Positions 62,931 to 64,000 of a DNA stretch of 64,000 nucleotides are shown here, one piece after another. The DNA comes from Argyresthia goedartella (lineage: Eukaryota; Arthropoda; Insecta; Lepidoptera; Argyresthiidae): contig OX463829.1 of NCBI GenBank assembly GCA_949825045.1, forward strand, positions 24,460,715-24,524,714, given 5' to 3'. Below the pieces are notes generated by a model. That model was not told where the DNA came from and did not search any database. It saw only the letters and a list, made by a program, of their open reading frames with translations. The first letter of the stretch is position 1, and each line of letters opens with the position of its first letter. Both the position numbers and the translations under genes were made by a program.

Positions 62931-63783
62931 GGTGCTACGAAAAAAAATGGGGTTTTTTTCGAATTCATTTTCTCCAACATGTGAAGTCATCTACAGATTT
63001 AATTTTTAGGATAACGTACTAACGTAAACTAACTAACGTAAATACTCAATATTTGATTAATATTTTCACTAAAGGAAAACGCGATTGAATGAAATTTTCT
63101 GGATATAATTCAATTACGAAAACATCTCTATTTTTTACGGTTCCGTACCTGAAGGGTTCCAAACGGGACCCTATTACCCGCTGTCCGTCCGTCCGTCCGT
63201 CTGTCACCAGGCTGTATCTCAAGAACCTAGCTAGCTAGAGAGTTGAAATTTTCACAGATTATGTATTTATGTTGCCGCTATAACAACAAATACTAAAAAA
63301 CAGGATAAAAGAAATATTTAAGGGGGCTCCCATACAACAATTCTTTCAATACCACATACAAACTTATGGATGCACCTGGTTACGTACATGGAGTGTGAAA
63401 GTAATATAACCAATAACTTTGTAACCAATATTTTGCTGTGTAAAATCCAAACTATTCACTCCACACCATCGCTTCCATTGAACGGTGGTACGGAACCCTT
63501 CGTGCGCGATTTAGACTCGCACTTGACCGGTTATTTTTTTTATTTTTTCCTGTTATTCAGAAACCCTAACTAATTTAATTGTGGAACTGCATTTAAAATG
63601 TAGATATTATGTATTCGCAAAATCTCCTTAAAAACATTTTAACAAAATAGCGTAGTTTATTTTTAAATAATTATTCTGTGGTTTAGCGCTACGTTTTTTA
63701 ATTTTTTCCCGATTTCGTCCCTCTCACACTGCGGGTGTTTCCGCCTGGAGTATAGGGGACCTTTGCACGGACGAGGTATCGCC
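62931..63783. repeat. R2 repeat, copy 2 (carrying E)
   Basis: GGTGCTACGAAAAAAAATGG to GACGAGGTATCGCCTT, the same order as 15231-16125. It lacks the LINE insert of copy 1 but carries an E repeat. Confidence 0.75.
63134..63540 (+). mobile_element. E repeat, full length, inside R2
   Basis: ACGGTTCCGTACCTGAAGGG to GGTACGGAACCCTTCGTGCG and CTTGACCGGTTATT, matching 51275-51680. R2 copy 1 reads across this point without it (near 15885). Confidence 0.85.
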
Positions 63784-64000
63784 TTCAATTAAAGGTGTAC
63801 CTAAGCTAAGCTAGTTAATCGAGAACCCGTTGAAAAATGGAAAGCCGATACTGCTGGTAACCTTACATTGGACTAATATTACTAGCGTGCTGTGAGCTCA
63901 GTGGCTACGTATAGATTTACAGTTCTGTTAACTGGACTAGACACACGTGGTAGCACAAAGCTTTGTTTACGTCATAACGTATCATAACATAACATTTACA

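Overview
This window looks like repeat-choked chromosomal DNA from an insect, most likely a moth or butterfly (Lepidoptera). The grounds are the AT-rich composition, a mariner, a BEL/Pao element, many decayed EEP/RT non-LTR retrotransposons (LINEs), three tRNA-headed SINE families, and a short repeat (family E below) of a kind I associate with moth and butterfly genomes. The species cannot be named. There are no prokaryotic operons, no rRNA genes and no free-standing functional tRNA gene.

Only two places look like host genes. One is a 3' terminal exon at 5494-5702 with two CCCH zinc fingers (ZC3H14/Nab2-like), a splice acceptor, and a poly(A) signal with a GT-rich downstream element. The other is a possible promoter plus first coding exon at 56433-56671 (TATA, initiator at +30, Kozak ATG, splice donor). 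A third, much weaker promoter candidate is at 42466. Nearly everything else is mobile DNA, much of it nested.

Family names used below: S1, S2, S3 = tRNA-derived SINEs; M1 = about 415-bp MITE with subterminal inverted repeats; M3 = MITE ending in TCACCGTAAGATAGTC; FB = foldback elements sharing a TTCGTGTTAGGTTGA core; E = about 400-bp repeat with GGTTCCGTACC ends; LJ and LK = two LINE families; R2, R4, R5 = unnamed repeats seen more than once.

Layout. 1-1040: possible LTR-element remnant (minus). 1041-2701: 20-bp minisatellite. 3167-4960: RT pseudogene split by M1. 5069-6165: SINE pieces around the zinc-finger exon. 6326-9610: nearly intact non-LTR element (987-codon ORF, minus), abutting an RTE-like 3' end. 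10335-10672: LK scrap. 10889-13522: Tc1/mariner-superfamily element with DD41D spacing and about 470-bp TIRs. 13620-15200: decayed RT. 15231-16125: R2 split by a LINE 3' end. 18795-27100: an LJ LINE carrying both an S2 SINE and a young, complete-length BEL/Pao element (19342-26649; LTRs differ at 3 of 544 positions). 27368-28575: RT scraps and an inverted-repeat unit. 28951-29545: element with an internal CCCTA/CCCCTA array. 29968-31442: S1 SINE split by a mariner. 32100-39320: repeats, foldbacks, RT and endonuclease pseudogenes. 39320-64000: mainly MITEs, SINEs, foldback units, short arrays and unique AT-rich DNA.

How it fits together: the window is best read as a stratigraphy. Several insertions can be dated relative to each other because an unoccupied relative lies elsewhere in the same window. 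The BEL/Pao element is the clearest recent event. The most unusual recurring structure is the FB core, which turns up inside several different inverted-repeat shells.
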